The notes: generated by a model not told the origin, from the letters alone. Shown: positions 8,306 through 16,367, numbered from the stretch's first letter. The stretch is DNA of 36,583 nucleotides from Candidatus Daviesbacteria bacterium RIFCSPHIGHO2_01_FULL_40_11 (GCA_001776635.1 MFCP01000027.1:1-36583), one strand, 5' to 3'. Program-made: numbers and translations.

Positions 8306-8379
8306 TGGAGCCGAAGGTGGGAATCGAACCCACATCACTACTTTACGAAAGTAGTGCTTTACCATTAAGCTACATCGGC
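8306..8379 (-). tRNA. tRNA-Thr (anticodon CGT), CCA encoded
   Basis: Acceptor arms GCCGATG and CTTCGGC pair except for one T-T mismatch. The anticodon stem CTACT/AGTAG encloses TTCGTAA, giving anticodon CGT. The T arm is GTGGG/CCCAC around TTCGATT. The discriminator is T (8309), followed by encoded CCA (8308-8306). The D loop is short, giving a 71-nt body. Confidence 0.93.
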
Positions 8380-8443
8380 GTTTCACTTGATGTATCTTGC
8401 GATAGTTCCGCTTCGCGTATTAACTATCTAAAGCTACATCGGC
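8367..8443. repeat. 13-bp direct repeat of the tRNA-Thr 5' end flanking 51 bp
   Basis: AAGCTACATCGGC occurs at 8367-8379 (the 5' end of tRNA-Thr read on the other strand) and again at 8431-8443, directly abutting the CCA end of tRNA-Gly. The 51 bases between contain a 7-bp inverted repeat GATAGTT (8401-8407) / AACTATC (8422-8428). This looks like a small insertion or duplication at the tRNA 5' end. Confidence 0.6.
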
Positions 8444-8517
8444 TGGAGCGGGATACCAGAATCGGACTGGCTTCTCCACCTTGGGAAGGTGGCATACTAC
8501 CGGTGTACTAATCCCGC
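8444..8517 (-). tRNA. tRNA-Gly (anticodon CCC), CCA encoded
   Basis: Acceptor GCGGGAT pairs perfectly with ATCCCGC. The anticodon stem CCACC/GGTGG encloses TTCCCAA, giving anticodon CCC. The T arm has CCAGTCCGATTCTGG. The discriminator is T, followed by encoded CCA (8446-8444). It lies upstream of tRNA-Thr on the same strand, 64 nt apart, so they are probably co-transcribed. Confidence 0.95.
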
Positions 8518-8546
8518 AATCCACCATATTTTACCAGATTTTGGTA

Positions 8547-8552
8547 TATACT
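8547..8552 (+). promoter_or_regulatory. -10 box of the Ig-like protein gene
   Basis: TATACT ending 9 nt before the ATG at 8562, predicting a leader of only 2-3 nt. No convincing -35 hexamer was seen at 16-18 bp. Confidence 0.4.
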
Positions 8553-8561
8553 AAGTGATAT

Positions 8562-9293
8562 ATGGCTTACAGATACCGCTCTAGAAGATCAGTAAAGAGG
8601 TTAGCTCGTAGAAGTAGAAGAAATTTTTTAATTACTATAATCATAATTGCCATTCTGCTCTATTCCACATTAATGTGGATCCTTCCCAATTTTATAGGTG
8701 GCATTGGGTTTGTTAAAAATGTGATTAAGCCTTCACAAAACAATTCTAATCAATCTTCCGATACTTTAGCCCTTGCTCCTCCTGTGCTAAACATTCCCTA
8801 CGAGGCAACCAACAGCGCCCAAATTGATATTAAAGGCTTTGGGACTCCTACTTCTAAAGTCAAACTATACATTGATGATGAATCCAGTCAAACAATTGGA
8901 GTTTTAAGTGACGGAAGTTTTATCTTTGAAAATGTAACTCTAAACCTGGGCACAAATAATATTTATGGGAAAACTGTAGATGATAAGGGTCAAGAAAGTT
9001 TACCTTCTAAAACCATAAAACTTCAATTTGACAATGAAACTCCCTCTCTTAGTATTAACGAACCAGAGGATAGTAAGGTAGTGCAAGGCGGAGATAAAAA
9101 AGTTAGGGTTTCTGGTAAAACCGAACCAGGTGTAAAGGTTTTTATTAACGATATGCAAATAATTGTAGGAGGAGATGGAAATTTCAGTACCGATCAACCC
9201 TTAAACGAAGGGGCTAATACTATCTCCATAAAAGCAGTTGATGCTGCTTCCAATACTAACGAGCTCCAAAGAAGAGTTAATTATAACCCTTAA
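8562..9293 (+). CDS. Membrane-anchored protein with two Ig-like domains
   Basis: 243 residues. A very basic N-terminus (Arg/Lys-rich, 1-20) precedes one membrane helix (22-41), giving cytoplasmic N-terminus and outside C-terminus. After a Ser/Asn linker come two beta-rich repeats of about 80 residues. Each has the glucodextranase-B/Ig-like pattern: IKGFGTPTSKVKLYIDD with LGTNNIYGKTVDDKGQ, and VSGKTEPGVKVFIND with EGANTISIKAVDAASN. Such modules are usually surface or wall adhesion spacers; no enzyme is present. The last four bases overlap the stop of the convergent mannosyltransferase gene (shared TTAA). Confidence 0.75.
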   Translation: MAYRYRSRRSVKRLARRSRRNFLITIIIIAILLYSTLMWILPNFIGGIGFVKNVIKPSQNNSNQSSDTLALAPPVLNIPYEATNSAQIDIKGFGTPTSKVKLYIDDESSQTIGVLSDGSFIFENVTLNLGTNNIYGKTVDDKGQESLPSKTIKLQFDNETPSLSINEPEDSKVVQGGDKKVRVSGKTEPGVKVFINDMQIIVGGDGNFSTDQPLNEGANTISIKAVDAASNTNELQRRVNYNP

Positions 9294-10351
9294 GAAACCC
9301 AATAACCCACAATAAAAAGTGCAGTAAAAATAGAAAGCAATGCGATAGAAACCACTTGAAAGAAAAGACCGACGTAGCGGTTTTTTATAAGTACCACTAA
9401 AATAAAAATAGGAAATACAGGGAGTAAAAACCTCGGCATAGATGAAAGAGTAGGTGTAAAAAGCGGGATACCAACTGAAATTAAGCTATATATTGCAAAA
9501 GATGGAGACAAAAACCTGAAAGCCCTTATTGCAAATCCAACCCCAAATATTGCAAAAATTAGATCAAGAAGAATATTAAATTTTGGTGCTGTAAACCCGC
9601 TACTTGAAATATTTCCCAGTGTCTGCCAAAATCCAATCACGGGTGTTGCCAGTGTTCTTTGCCAGTGATTTTCGGCTGTGATAAAGTAAAATGGATCGCC
9701 CGTTTGTTGATACAAAAATATACAATATGAAACAAACCCCAAAGGCGCCAGTAAAATAAACCAATTTTTCCGATTTATACCCTGCTTTGTGAGAATATCT
9801 ATCCAAAGAGCCACAACAACGGCCAAACCAACTACCCTGGTAGCAGAAACTAAAACCACAGCTATAGTAGCCCAAAATAATTTGTTCTGTCTTAAGAAAT
9901 AGAAGGCGGCAATGGTTAAAAGAAAAAACAACCCCTCGGAATAAGCTGTTAAGAAAAAGAAAGAGGTGGGGAAAAACAAGAGGGCCAAAATCGCCTTTTC
10001 GGCAATCTTTTTGTCAAAATCACCTGCCACCAATTTATATAGTAAATGCAATCCTAAAAAGGTGGCTGTCACACTTATTAAAATCGCCGCTAGCAAATAA
10101 TTTTGCGTTACCTGATTTAATGCTTTAATAGTCAACGGATAAAGCGGGAAAAAGGCATACTGGAATTTTTGGCTATAACCACTTTCCGCGATCCCCAAGT
10201 AATGACCACCGTCCCAATTTCCTAAGCTTTCCCAAAAATTATTATTAAATTTGCCAGATTGTGGTAAAGTCGAAAAACCAAAGTAGGCCACTGATAAAAC
10301 TACTGTCAACCAGATGATAAAAATATAAACCACATTAGGATATAATCTCAT
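9290..10351 (-). CDS. PIG-V-like mannosyltransferase (GT-C membrane protein)
   Basis: 353 residues with about nine membrane helices. GNWDGGHYLGIAESGY (Asp47 in WDGGHY) follows the first helix, then FFPLYP, FFPTSFFFLTAYSEGLF and SATRVVGL. Together these are characteristic of the PIG-V/Mannosyl_trans2 family, which transfers mannose from a polyprenyl-phosphate donor on the outer face of the membrane. It probably glycosylates a surface polysaccharide, lipid or protein. Its ATG (10349-10351) is separated by only 3 bp from the divergent start of the O-antigen ligase-like gene. Confidence 0.8.
   Translation of the reverse strand: MRLYPNVVYIFIIWLTVVLSVAYFGFSTLPQSGKFNNNFWESLGNWDGGHYLGIAESGYSQKFQYAFFPLYPLTIKALNQVTQNYLLAAILISVTATFLGLHLLYKLVAGDFDKKIAEKAILALLFFPTSFFFLTAYSEGLFFLLTIAAFYFLRQNKLFWATIAVVLVSATRVVGLAVVVALWIDILTKQGINRKNWFILLAPLGFVSYCIFLYQQTGDPFYFITAENHWQRTLATPVIGFWQTLGNISSSGFTAPKFNILLDLIFAIFGVGFAIRAFRFLSPSFAIYSLISVGIPLFTPTLSSMPRFLLPVFPIFILVVLIKNRYVGLFFQVVSIALLSIFTALFIVGYWVS
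10341..10346 (+). promoter_or_regulatory. -10 box of the O-antigen ligase-like gene
   Basis: Consensus TATAAT located inside the first codons of the divergent mannosyltransferase gene, 8 nt before the ATG at 10355. A clear -35 is not visible. Confidence 0.5.
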
Positions 10352-10354
10352 TGC

Positions 10355-11509
10355 ATGAATACTCTTTTGGTTTTGATTCTAGCACTGGCTGTAGCAAGCG
10401 GTCAATTAATCAGGATACCGGTCGGAACACAAGGTGGTATTACCATTTTAGATATTACCGTTTCACTTTTGTGTCTTGGGGGACTCTTAAAACTTAAATT
10501 TAATCTTAAGAAGTCTCCTCCTCAAATTATTTCAGCCTTAGTTTTTTTAAGCTTAGCAACCCTCTCTTTAATTTTTACACCACTGAATCTGAAGACAGAA
10601 GAATACATAATCAGTTTTTCTTACACCGTCAGATTTTTTCTCTATGTGCTTTTTACTTGGCTTATCTTTTCAAATGCTTTTGGTGATTTGAAAGAAAATG
10701 TGACTAAAGTCTTTTTGCTTTCCGGAATCTCATTTGCATTTTTGGGACTTTTGCAATTTCTACTGTTTCCTAACTTAAATTTCTTAAGTATCTTAGGATG
10801 GGACCCCCACTATTTTAGGACGGTTTCCACATTCCTAGACCCCAACTTTGCAGGAGCATTTCTTGTACTGTCATCAATATTGGTATTCCAAAATTTCGCA
10901 AATGACAAAAAATGGAACACTATCTTTTTTTTGATAATTTATTTAGCGCTTCTAACTACCTTTTCGCGCAGTAGTTATTTGATGTTTCTGGTAAGTGGAT
11001 TAACTTTTTCTTTCTTAAAAAAATCAAAAATTTATATTTTTGCAACCGTTATGCTATTTGCGCTTCTTCTGGTAGGATTCCAGGTTTATACTAACTTGGT
11101 TGCCCAACCCCGTAATATAGACAGGGAACAATCAGCCTCCTCCCGTTTAAATACCTGGGAACAAGGGATTACCATTTTTCAAAAATATCCAGTTCTGGGT
11201 ATCGGGTTTAATGCATATAGATATGGGATAAGAGAGTTTAAATTAGGGGATGAGCAGTTTTTGCAAAGCCACGGCTCGTCCAGCAATGATTCTTCACTTT
11301 TGTTTGTATTATCTACTACCGGAATAATCGGCCTTTTAAGTTTCCTCTATTTTCTATTCTCTCTTGTCCATGCGAATTATTCGAATAAGCAAATCATTGT
11401 AATCCCAGCTCTTCTAGGGCTGTTTGTCCATTCCCTGTTTGCCAACAGCCTTTTTTATCCACCAATACTTGCTTGGATTCTGATCATTTCAGCAATCCCC
11501 AAAAAGTAA
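10355..11509 (+). CDS. O-antigen ligase/polymerase-like membrane protein (Wzy_C family)
   Basis: 384 residues, about ten to eleven membrane helices. The large outside loop carries the O-antigen ligase family pattern: SASSRLNTWEQGITIFQ, PVLGIGFNAYR and FLQSHGSSSNDSSLLF, including the conserved Arg and His expected to handle the lipid-linked donor. It would polymerise or ligate glycan repeats flipped by the nearby Wzx-like protein. The final 26 bp overlap the end of the convergent GT2 gene. Confidence 0.78.
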   Translation: MNTLLVLILALAVASGQLIRIPVGTQGGITILDITVSLLCLGGLLKLKFNLKKSPPQIISALVFLSLATLSLIFTPLNLKTEEYIISFSYTVRFFLYVLFTWLIFSNAFGDLKENVTKVFLLSGISFAFLGLLQFLLFPNLNFLSILGWDPHYFRTVSTFLDPNFAGAFLVLSSILVFQNFANDKKWNTIFFLIIYLALLTTFSRSSYLMFLVSGLTFSFLKKSKIYIFATVMLFALLLVGFQVYTNLVAQPRNIDREQSASSRLNTWEQGITIFQKYPVLGIGFNAYRYGIREFKLGDEQFLQSHGSSSNDSSLLFVLSTTGIIGLLSFLYFLFSLVHANYSNKQIIVIPALLGLFVHSLFANSLFYPPILAWILIISAIPKK

Positions 11510-12464
11510 TTTTTTTCTCTTTCATAAAACTTTCTATATATTCATCACTTACCTTTCTACTTGACTGAATCCTCTTTCTTTCGTGAAGAAGTTGTGGCAG
11601 GTGAAATAAAATCCAAAGGTCTGCCAAAACCGGGGGCCAAAAATATCCATTTCTTAACTGATAAAAAATAGTGTTTAAGTGCACTAAGATTATTTTTAAC
11701 CACCGCCATTTTTTAAATAAAATACTAACAGGGAAGTCCTTGACGATGGTTTGAGTCATATTTCTAAACTGCCAGTATTCTACATGGGCTGAGAATTTCT
11801 TGGCTGTTGCTTTATGTTTGTGGAAAACCTTCGCTTCAGGACAGAAAATAGATTTATATCTTTGAAACTGTGCTCTAAAGGCAAAATCTACCTCTTCAGA
11901 ATACATAAAATAATTTTCATCAAATAAACCTAATTTTACGAAACTCTCTCTTCTGAATAGCGATGCACCACCTGTTGCCCCAAAGATATATTGCTCGCTA
12001 TTATACTGTCCTTTATCTTTCTCTTGCCAATCTATTGACCTGGCTTGACCAACTTCATTTATTAAAATTCCCACCCCGTCTATGATTTTTTTATTATAGA
12101 AATTTAATAGTTTTGAATTAACGGAAATTACCTCGGGGTGCAACTCAGCGCATTCTATTAATTTTTTTATAAATTCTTTATCGACACTAGTATCATTGTT
12201 CAAAAGAACAATATACTCTGCGCGAGATACCTTAACCCCCTCATTTATAGCCCTGGCAAAACCAAAATTCTTCTGTAGAGATATTATTCTTACTTTAGGG
12301 AAATTATTTTTTACATACTCAACCGAACCGTCTGTAGAACCATTATCCACTAAAATGATCTCAAAGTTTTTATAACTTTGATTCTTCAAAGATTTAAGAC
12401 AATCTTTTAATAAGTCTCTACCATTCCAGTTAGGAATAATAACCGAGATATCAATCTTTTCCAT
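11484..12464 (-). CDS. Family 2 glycosyltransferase (rhamnosyltransferase-like)
   Basis: 326 residues. GT-A fold: VSVIIPNWNGRD-type start (ISVIIPNWNGRDLL), nucleotide-sugar motif ILVDNGSTDGS (38-47), the DXD-equivalent LLNNDTSVD (88-95) and the acceptor/base motif YFMYSEEVDFAFRAQ. FGATGGASLFRRESF also fits the family. It is a cytoplasmic enzyme extending a lipid-linked glycan; the sugar is not readable. It starts 1 nt after the stop of the methyltransferase gene, in a flippase-methyltransferase-GT2 operon. Confidence 0.85.
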   Translation of the reverse strand: MEKIDISVIIPNWNGRDLLKDCLKSLKNQSYKNFEIILVDNGSTDGSVEYVKNNFPKVRIISLQKNFGFARAINEGVKVSRAEYIVLLNNDTSVDKEFIKKLIECAELHPEVISVNSKLLNFYNKKIIDGVGILINEVGQARSIDWQEKDKGQYNSEQYIFGATGGASLFRRESFVKLGLFDENYFMYSEEVDFAFRAQFQRYKSIFCPEAKVFHKHKATAKKFSAHVEYWQFRNMTQTIVKDFPVSILFKKWRWLKIILVHLNTIFYQLRNGYFWPPVLADLWILFHLPQLLHERKRIQSSRKVSDEYIESFMKEKKITFWGLLK

Positions 12465-12465
12465 C

Positions 12466-13149
12466 TCATTCCTTAGAAGCTACAACCAAAAAATGGTAAT
12501 ATGCCAAGTTTTTATATTTATCAACAAGTTCTTGATACAAAACCTTCTTAAAAATCCACCACAATATCGGTATTTTACTAATTAAACCCTCAAGCGGTAA
12601 TCTGGTCATGGTCCCTATAACCTTTTCAACTTTCCAGCCATTTTCTGAAAGCAGTTTCGGTAAAGTATTAATAGTATAAAAATGCAAATGGGTCTTATCT
12701 AAAAACCCACTCTCCTGATACTGGAAATCTCCTTTGAAAAATAATTGTTTTCTCATGGTCCAACTGGCAATATTGGGAAGAGAGACGAGCAATTTTGTTC
12801 CAGCTGATGCTTTTTTAGATAGTTGCCTTAATACCTTTTCCGGGTCTACCAGATGCTCCAGTACATCTGCCATCACGATAAAATCATAGCGGCCCAATTT
12901 GTTATAAAATCCTCTATCTTCTATTGAGGTATTAAATACCGTCTTAACACCCTTTGGTAATTTGGCCACTGCTTTTTGATCAGACTCCACAACATCCACA
13001 GCACAATCTTGCTCTAAAAAAGCACGACTCATATAACCCGTGGAGGACCCAATCTCCAAAACAGTTTTTTCTTTGCCAACTATTTTCAAAATTTCCTGCT
13101 GGGTGGGGGACAGACCGTATTTTTTAAAAATCTGCTCGTATACAATCAT
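12466..13149 (-). CDS. Class I SAM methyltransferase in glycan operon
   Basis: 227 residues. Motif I VLEIGSSTGYMSRA (30-43), VDVVESDQKAV (motif II), YDFIVMADVLEHLVDP (motif IV and the UbiG-like EHL), and LLVSLPNIASW. The C-terminal half has HLHFYTINTLPKLL, common in methyltransferases linked to surface-glycan operons. It probably methylates a sugar or the end of a polymer. The ATG overlaps the flippase stop as TAATG, suggesting coupling. Confidence 0.8.
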   Translation of the reverse strand: MIVYEQIFKKYGLSPTQQEILKIVGKEKTVLEIGSSTGYMSRAFLEQDCAVDVVESDQKAVAKLPKGVKTVFNTSIEDRGFYNKLGRYDFIVMADVLEHLVDPEKVLRQLSKKASAGTKLLVSLPNIASWTMRKQLFFKGDFQYQESGFLDKTHLHFYTINTLPKLLSENGWKVEKVIGTMTRLPLEGLISKIPILWWIFKKVLYQELVDKYKNLAYYHFLVVASKE

Positions 13150-14381
13150 TATCTTACTTTATCCAAAATTCTATTTTTTACAAACAGGAAGAAAATAACA
13201 AAAGATAAAACTTCCGATGCAACAGTTACCCAAGAAGCAGCAATAAAACCAAACTGAGGAATAAATATTAAATTAGCTGCTATATTAAAAACTAAGGCAA
13301 GAACAGATAAAATTAAAACCTGTTTCAAAAATTTATCCGTTGAAAGCAAAACAGAAACAGCGGGTACATGGATTAACATAAAGGGAATAGCTAAAGATAA
13401 AATCCTAATTGCCCCAATAGATGACAAATAATTCGGCAGCACTGCTTTAATAATCTCCGGCAAAATTAAAACATATCCCAACCAAACTACTAAACCTAAC
13501 ACTAGCATCACCTTAAATGAATTAAAATATAATCTTTTTACATCTTTTACAGAAGACTCATGCAGCCTTGCCAATACTGGCAGCAGAGCCAGCGAGAATG
13601 CGGAAGGAATAAAAGTCACAGCTTCCAAAAATTTGAAGGCTGCTCCGTAAATACCCGTCTCAAAACTCCCCTTCATATAGGAGAGCAAAATAGCATCTAT
13701 CCTAAAATAAAGCAGGCCCAATACCGAAAGCAAGCCATAAGGCAAAGACCCAATTATGATTTTTTTAATTACGGTTAGATGGACTCTCGATAAAACTAAG
13801 CTTTGGTGTCTATACAAAAAAATAATTAAGATAGTTACATACGCTACTTGCCCAACAATCAACGCATTAACCGCGCCCAACGGGCCAAAACCGTTCCCCA
13901 CCAAATATAAACCTGCTAAAGTAGTGAATAAACTGGAGACAAAAAGTGCTGCTGCGGAAAATTGTAATTTTTGTTTGGCCACAAATATTGCATCAAAAGC
14001 AAAAGCAACGGATTGAGGCAAAATCGCAAGGGTAGCCAAAAGGATTAGGCTCACTCTCATTTTATCGGGATCCAGCAAATATAGAATGATGGAAAAAATT
14101 GCAAATAAAATTGAAGTTAAAGTCAACCGTAACATTACAATATTCCAAAGTAACTCCGGAGCTTTTGATTTGTCTATTGCTACTTCCCTAATTAAAAATC
14201 TGTTAAATCCAAAATCTGCCACTGAAGAAAGAATGGAAAAATAAGCAAGAGCTACTATGTATAAACCAAAATCTGAAACTCCTAAAATCCTAGCCAAATA
14301 GATAATATAGAAAAAACCAATAGCTCTGGTTAAAACTTGAGCAAAAAATAGCCAGGATGTTTGTTTTAAAATTGCTCTCAC
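13149..14381 (-). CDS. Wzx-like polysaccharide flippase
   Basis: 410 residues with about twelve membrane helices and the MATE/MVF-like polysaccharide transporter pattern: LTRAIGFFYIIYLARILG, DFGLYIVALAYFSI, VADFGFNRFLIREVA, SYMKGSFETGIYGAAFKF. It would flip the lipid-linked repeat across the membrane for the Wzy_C-family protein. First gene of the flippase-methyltransferase-GT2 unit. The start is GTG at 14379-14381, with TACAAT 6 nt upstream. Confidence 0.87.
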   Translation of the reverse strand: MRAILKQTSWLFFAQVLTRAIGFFYIIYLARILGVSDFGLYIVALAYFSILSSVADFGFNRFLIREVAIDKSKAPELLWNIVMLRLTLTSILFAIFSIILYLLDPDKMRVSLILLATLAILPQSVAFAFDAIFVAKQKLQFSAAALFVSSLFTTLAGLYLVGNGFGPLGAVNALIVGQVAYVTILIIFLYRHQSLVLSRVHLTVIKKIIIGSLPYGLLSVLGLLYFRIDAILLSYMKGSFETGIYGAAFKFLEAVTFIPSAFSLALLPVLARLHESSVKDVKRLYFNSFKVMLVLGLVVWLGYVLILPEIIKAVLPNYLSSIGAIRILSLAIPFMLIHVPAVSVLLSTDKFLKQVLILSVLALVFNIAANLIFIPQFGFIAASWVTVASEVLSFVIFFLFVKNRILDKVR

Positions 14382-14387
14382 AAAGTA

Positions 14388-14393
14388 ATTGTA
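14388..14393 (-). promoter_or_regulatory. -10 box of the flippase operon, leaderless spacing
   Basis: TACAAT on the minus strand exactly 6 nt before the GTG start, so the transcript is predicted to start at the initiation codon. Confidence 0.5.
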
Positions 14394-14417
14394 CCAGAAT
14401 ACGTCATTCTAGCGTTG

Positions 14418-14489
14418 TGGACTCGAGAGGATTCGAACCTCTGACTTCTTCGATGTGAACGAAGCACTCTACCGCTGAGTTACGAGTCC
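14418..14489 (-). tRNA. tRNA-Val (anticodon CAC)
   Basis: Acceptor GGACTCG/CGAGTCC pairs perfectly. The anticodon stem CTTCG/CGAAG encloses TTCACAT, giving CAC. The T arm is AGAGG/CCTCT around TTCGAAT. The discriminator is A and CCA is not encoded. Confidence 0.95.
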
Positions 14490-14525
14490 GTGATAAATCT
14501 ATGTGTCATTTTAGCATCCTACCTC

Positions 14526-14554
14526 TTGCTTCACAACCAAAGCCTTGAGATAAT
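14526..14554 (+). promoter_or_regulatory. Promoter of lepB
   Basis: TTGCTT (14526-14531), 17-bp spacer, GATAAT (14549-14554), about 37 nt before the lepB start. Unlike several neighbours this gene would have a real leader. Confidence 0.4.
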
Positions 14555-14591
14555 AAACCGCAGGACTATTTTCCTTCAGAAAATCAAAAAC

Positions 14592-15179
14592 ATGGATCCA
14601 AACACTTACTACACTGATGCTCCTCAAAAAACCTTCTTTGGGCGTCTAGGTGAATATTTTGTTGAATTTTTCGAAACAATAGTGGTATTCGGGGCGATAT
14701 TTGCCTCCATATATCTATTTGTTGCCCAGTTTCATAAAGTCCAGGGTAATTCAATGGTCCCAACTTTACAGTCCGGAGACTATCTCATTACGGAAAAATT
14801 AAGCTTTCGATTTAGAGATCCCAAAAGCGGAGAGACCATCGTACTCAAAAATCCCAGGGATGAATCTCAGGATTTTATCAAAAGAATTATTGCTGTACCG
14901 GGAGACACAATAAAAATTTTAAAAAATACTGTGTATCTTAATGATCAACCTTTGCCGGAAAGCTATCTACCTCCAGGTACTCTAACACGATCAGGAGCCT
15001 TTTTAACAGAAGGGCTATTTATTAAAGTTGCGAGTAACCAATATTTTGTCTTCGGAGATAATAGAGAACATTCTTCCGATTCAAGAGAATGGGGTCCAGT
15101 TACTAAAGAAGAAATCGTAGGCAGAGCTTTCTTCCGCTACTTTCCTCTGCAAGCCATGGATTTGCTTACTGATAAGTGA
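14592..15179 (+). CDS. lepB: Signal peptidase I
   Basis: 195 residues. One membrane helix (about 27-46) is followed by the S26 peptidase fold. QGNSMVPTL holds the nucleophile Ser54, FIKRIIAVPGD the general base Lys97, and FGDNREHSSDSREWGPV is box E. It removes signal peptides from exported proteins. I start at the ATG at 14592 (MDPNTYY); an upstream in-frame ATG at 14490 would add 34 residues unlike the family and begins right at the end of tRNA-Val. The stop lies 2 bp from the stop of the convergent parB. Confidence 0.93.
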   Translation: MDPNTYYTDAPQKTFFGRLGEYFVEFFETIVVFGAIFASIYLFVAQFHKVQGNSMVPTLQSGDYLITEKLSFRFRDPKSGETIVLKNPRDESQDFIKRIIAVPGDTIKILKNTVYLNDQPLPESYLPPGTLTRSGAFLTEGLFIKVASNQYFVFGDNREHSSDSREWGPVTKEEIVGRAFFRYFPLQAMDLLTDK

Positions 15180-15181
15180 AC

Positions 15182-16030
15182 TTAAAGTTTAAGTTTGAAG
15201 TAACCAACAATCGCCTGGTGTAAATCCGCCAAAACCGTGGTAGTTTGACCCGGCTCACCATTGATTATAAGTTCCAATCTCGCTCTTTTACCGGTCAGCT
15301 GGCATTTAACCTGTGCCTTATCTGTCCTTTGAGACAAAATATCGCTGATATCAGCCTGAATTTTATCAATATCTTCAGAAATAATACGCATTGAATCCAC
15401 ATCAGCCTTTTTCTTAGGCCCGATACCAATATTTGCTCTAAGACGACGAACTAATTCTTCGGTACCTCTAACGGACAAATTCTTTTTGAGAACCTCTTTA
15501 TATGCATTTATGATTATATGCGGGTCTTCCAATGCGGCTAAGGCTCTGGCATGACCTTCTGTAGTGGCTCCAGACATCAGAGCATCCTTTAAAGCATCCG
15601 GGAGGATTAATAGTCTAATTGTATTGGAAATGTATGACGGACTTTTTGATACTCGCTCTGAAATTTCTTGATTAGTCAGGCCAAACTCATCCATCAGTCT
15701 TCTATACGCTTGAGCCCGCTCAAGCGGATTTAAATCTACCCTTTGCACATTTTCAACTATGGCCATTTCCAACATCCCCTGGGGACTAGTTTCTCTAATT
15801 ATTACCGGAACTTTGGGTAAGCCAATTACTTTAGAAGCTCTCCATCTCCGCTCACCAGCAATAATTTGATAACCCGCAGGAGTCTTTGCAACAACCAATG
15901 GTTCTAAAACTCCGTGAGATCTTATTGACTGGGCAAGTTCCGATAAAGATTCGGGGGTTATAAGTCCTCTTGGTTGCAAGGGATTAGGCTGTAGAAGATC
16001 TATTTCCAGTTCGTATATCTGTTCGTCCAT
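15182..16030 (-). CDS. parB: ParB-family chromosome partition protein
   Basis: 282 residues. N-terminal ParB/CTPase domain with GERRWRA (59-65) and ENVQRVDLNPLE (93-104), the residues that form the CTP pocket. A central helix-turn-helix region follows (LTNQEISERVSKSPSYISN) with GHARALAAL. The C-terminal dimerisation domain is short and ends in a basic strand. It would load on parS and slide as a clamp to organise or segregate the chromosome. No parA is adjacent and I did not find the classic parS palindrome. It is the last gene of the long minus-strand run, starting 42 nt after the rpmA stop. Confidence 0.9.
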   Translation of the reverse strand: MDEQIYELEIDLLQPNPLQPRGLITPESLSELAQSIRSHGVLEPLVVAKTPAGYQIIAGERRWRASKVIGLPKVPVIIRETSPQGMLEMAIVENVQRVDLNPLERAQAYRRLMDEFGLTNQEISERVSKSPSYISNTIRLLILPDALKDALMSGATTEGHARALAALEDPHIIINAYKEVLKKNLSVRGTEELVRRLRANIGIGPKKKADVDSMRIISEDIDKIQADISDILSQRTDKAQVKCQLTGKRARLELIINGEPGQTTTVLADLHQAIVGYFKLKL

Positions 16031-16072
16031 TTTTTGTTGGGCAATCCTATCTAGCTCGATCAGTTACTTAAG

Positions 16073-16318
16073 TTACGTTACCTCAATAATAGTTTTACTT
16101 AACCTCTTCTTAAATTCCACTTTACCTGAGGCAATTGCAAAGATTGTATAGTCGTTACCTTGTTTAGTGCCAACTCCAGGATAAAATTTGTTCCCCTTTT
16201 GGCGTACTAAGATATTTCCGGGCTTAGCCTTTTCCCCACCGTAAAGTTTAATACCCAATCTCTTGGATACAGAGTCTCTATTTTTTCTGGTACTTCCTCC
16301 GCCTGTTTTATGTGCCAT
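16073..16318 (-). CDS. rpmA: 50S ribosomal protein L27
   Basis: 81 residues starting MAHKTGGGSTRKNRDS, the near-invariant L27 N-terminus that reaches into the peptidyl-transferase centre. KRLGIKLYGGEKAKPGNIL and KFYPGVG follow. The start is the ATG at 16316-16318; an upstream in-frame codon at 16336 would add six unlikely residues. There is no Firmicutes-type cleavable leader. It has its own TTGACA/TATCTT promoter in the gap after rplU. Confidence 0.95.
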   Translation of the reverse strand: MAHKTGGGSTRKNRDSVSKRLGIKLYGGEKAKPGNILVRQKGNKFYPGVGTKQGNDYTIFAIASGKVEFKKRLSKTIIEVT

Positions 16319-16327
16319 AGTTAGAGT

Positions 16328-16356
16328 AAGATACACTTCGTGAAAAAGAATGTCAA
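16328..16356 (-). promoter_or_regulatory. Promoter of rpmA
   Basis: Consensus TTGACA (16351-16356), 17-bp spacer, TATCTT (16328-16333), then 9 nt to the ATG. The rplU stop codon TGA lies inside the -35 box. Confidence 0.55.
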
Positions 16357-16367
16357 GTCTTTTTCAC
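16340..16367 (-). promoter_or_regulatory. 10-bp inverted repeat at the rplU/rpmA junction
   Basis: GTGAAAAAGA and TCTTTTTCAC (16340-16349 and 16358-16367) form a perfect 10-bp stem with an 8-nt loop. It covers the rplU stop codon and the -35 box of the rpmA promoter. The stem is AT-rich and its 3' arm carries five T, so it could weaken readthrough from rplU or bind a regulator; which is not clear. Confidence 0.5.

Noticed and set aside
8222-8386. N-terminal extension of the nucleotidyltransferase frame
   Set aside because: It would translate through tRNA-Thr; MDANQF at 8221 is a normal family start.
14490-14591. 34-residue upstream extension of LepB
   Set aside because: Begins directly at the tRNA-Val boundary and does not look like a signal-peptidase N-terminus; a promoter lies within it.
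15182-16072. parS site near parB
   Set aside because: No TGTTTCACGTGAAACA-like palindrome was found in or next to the gene.
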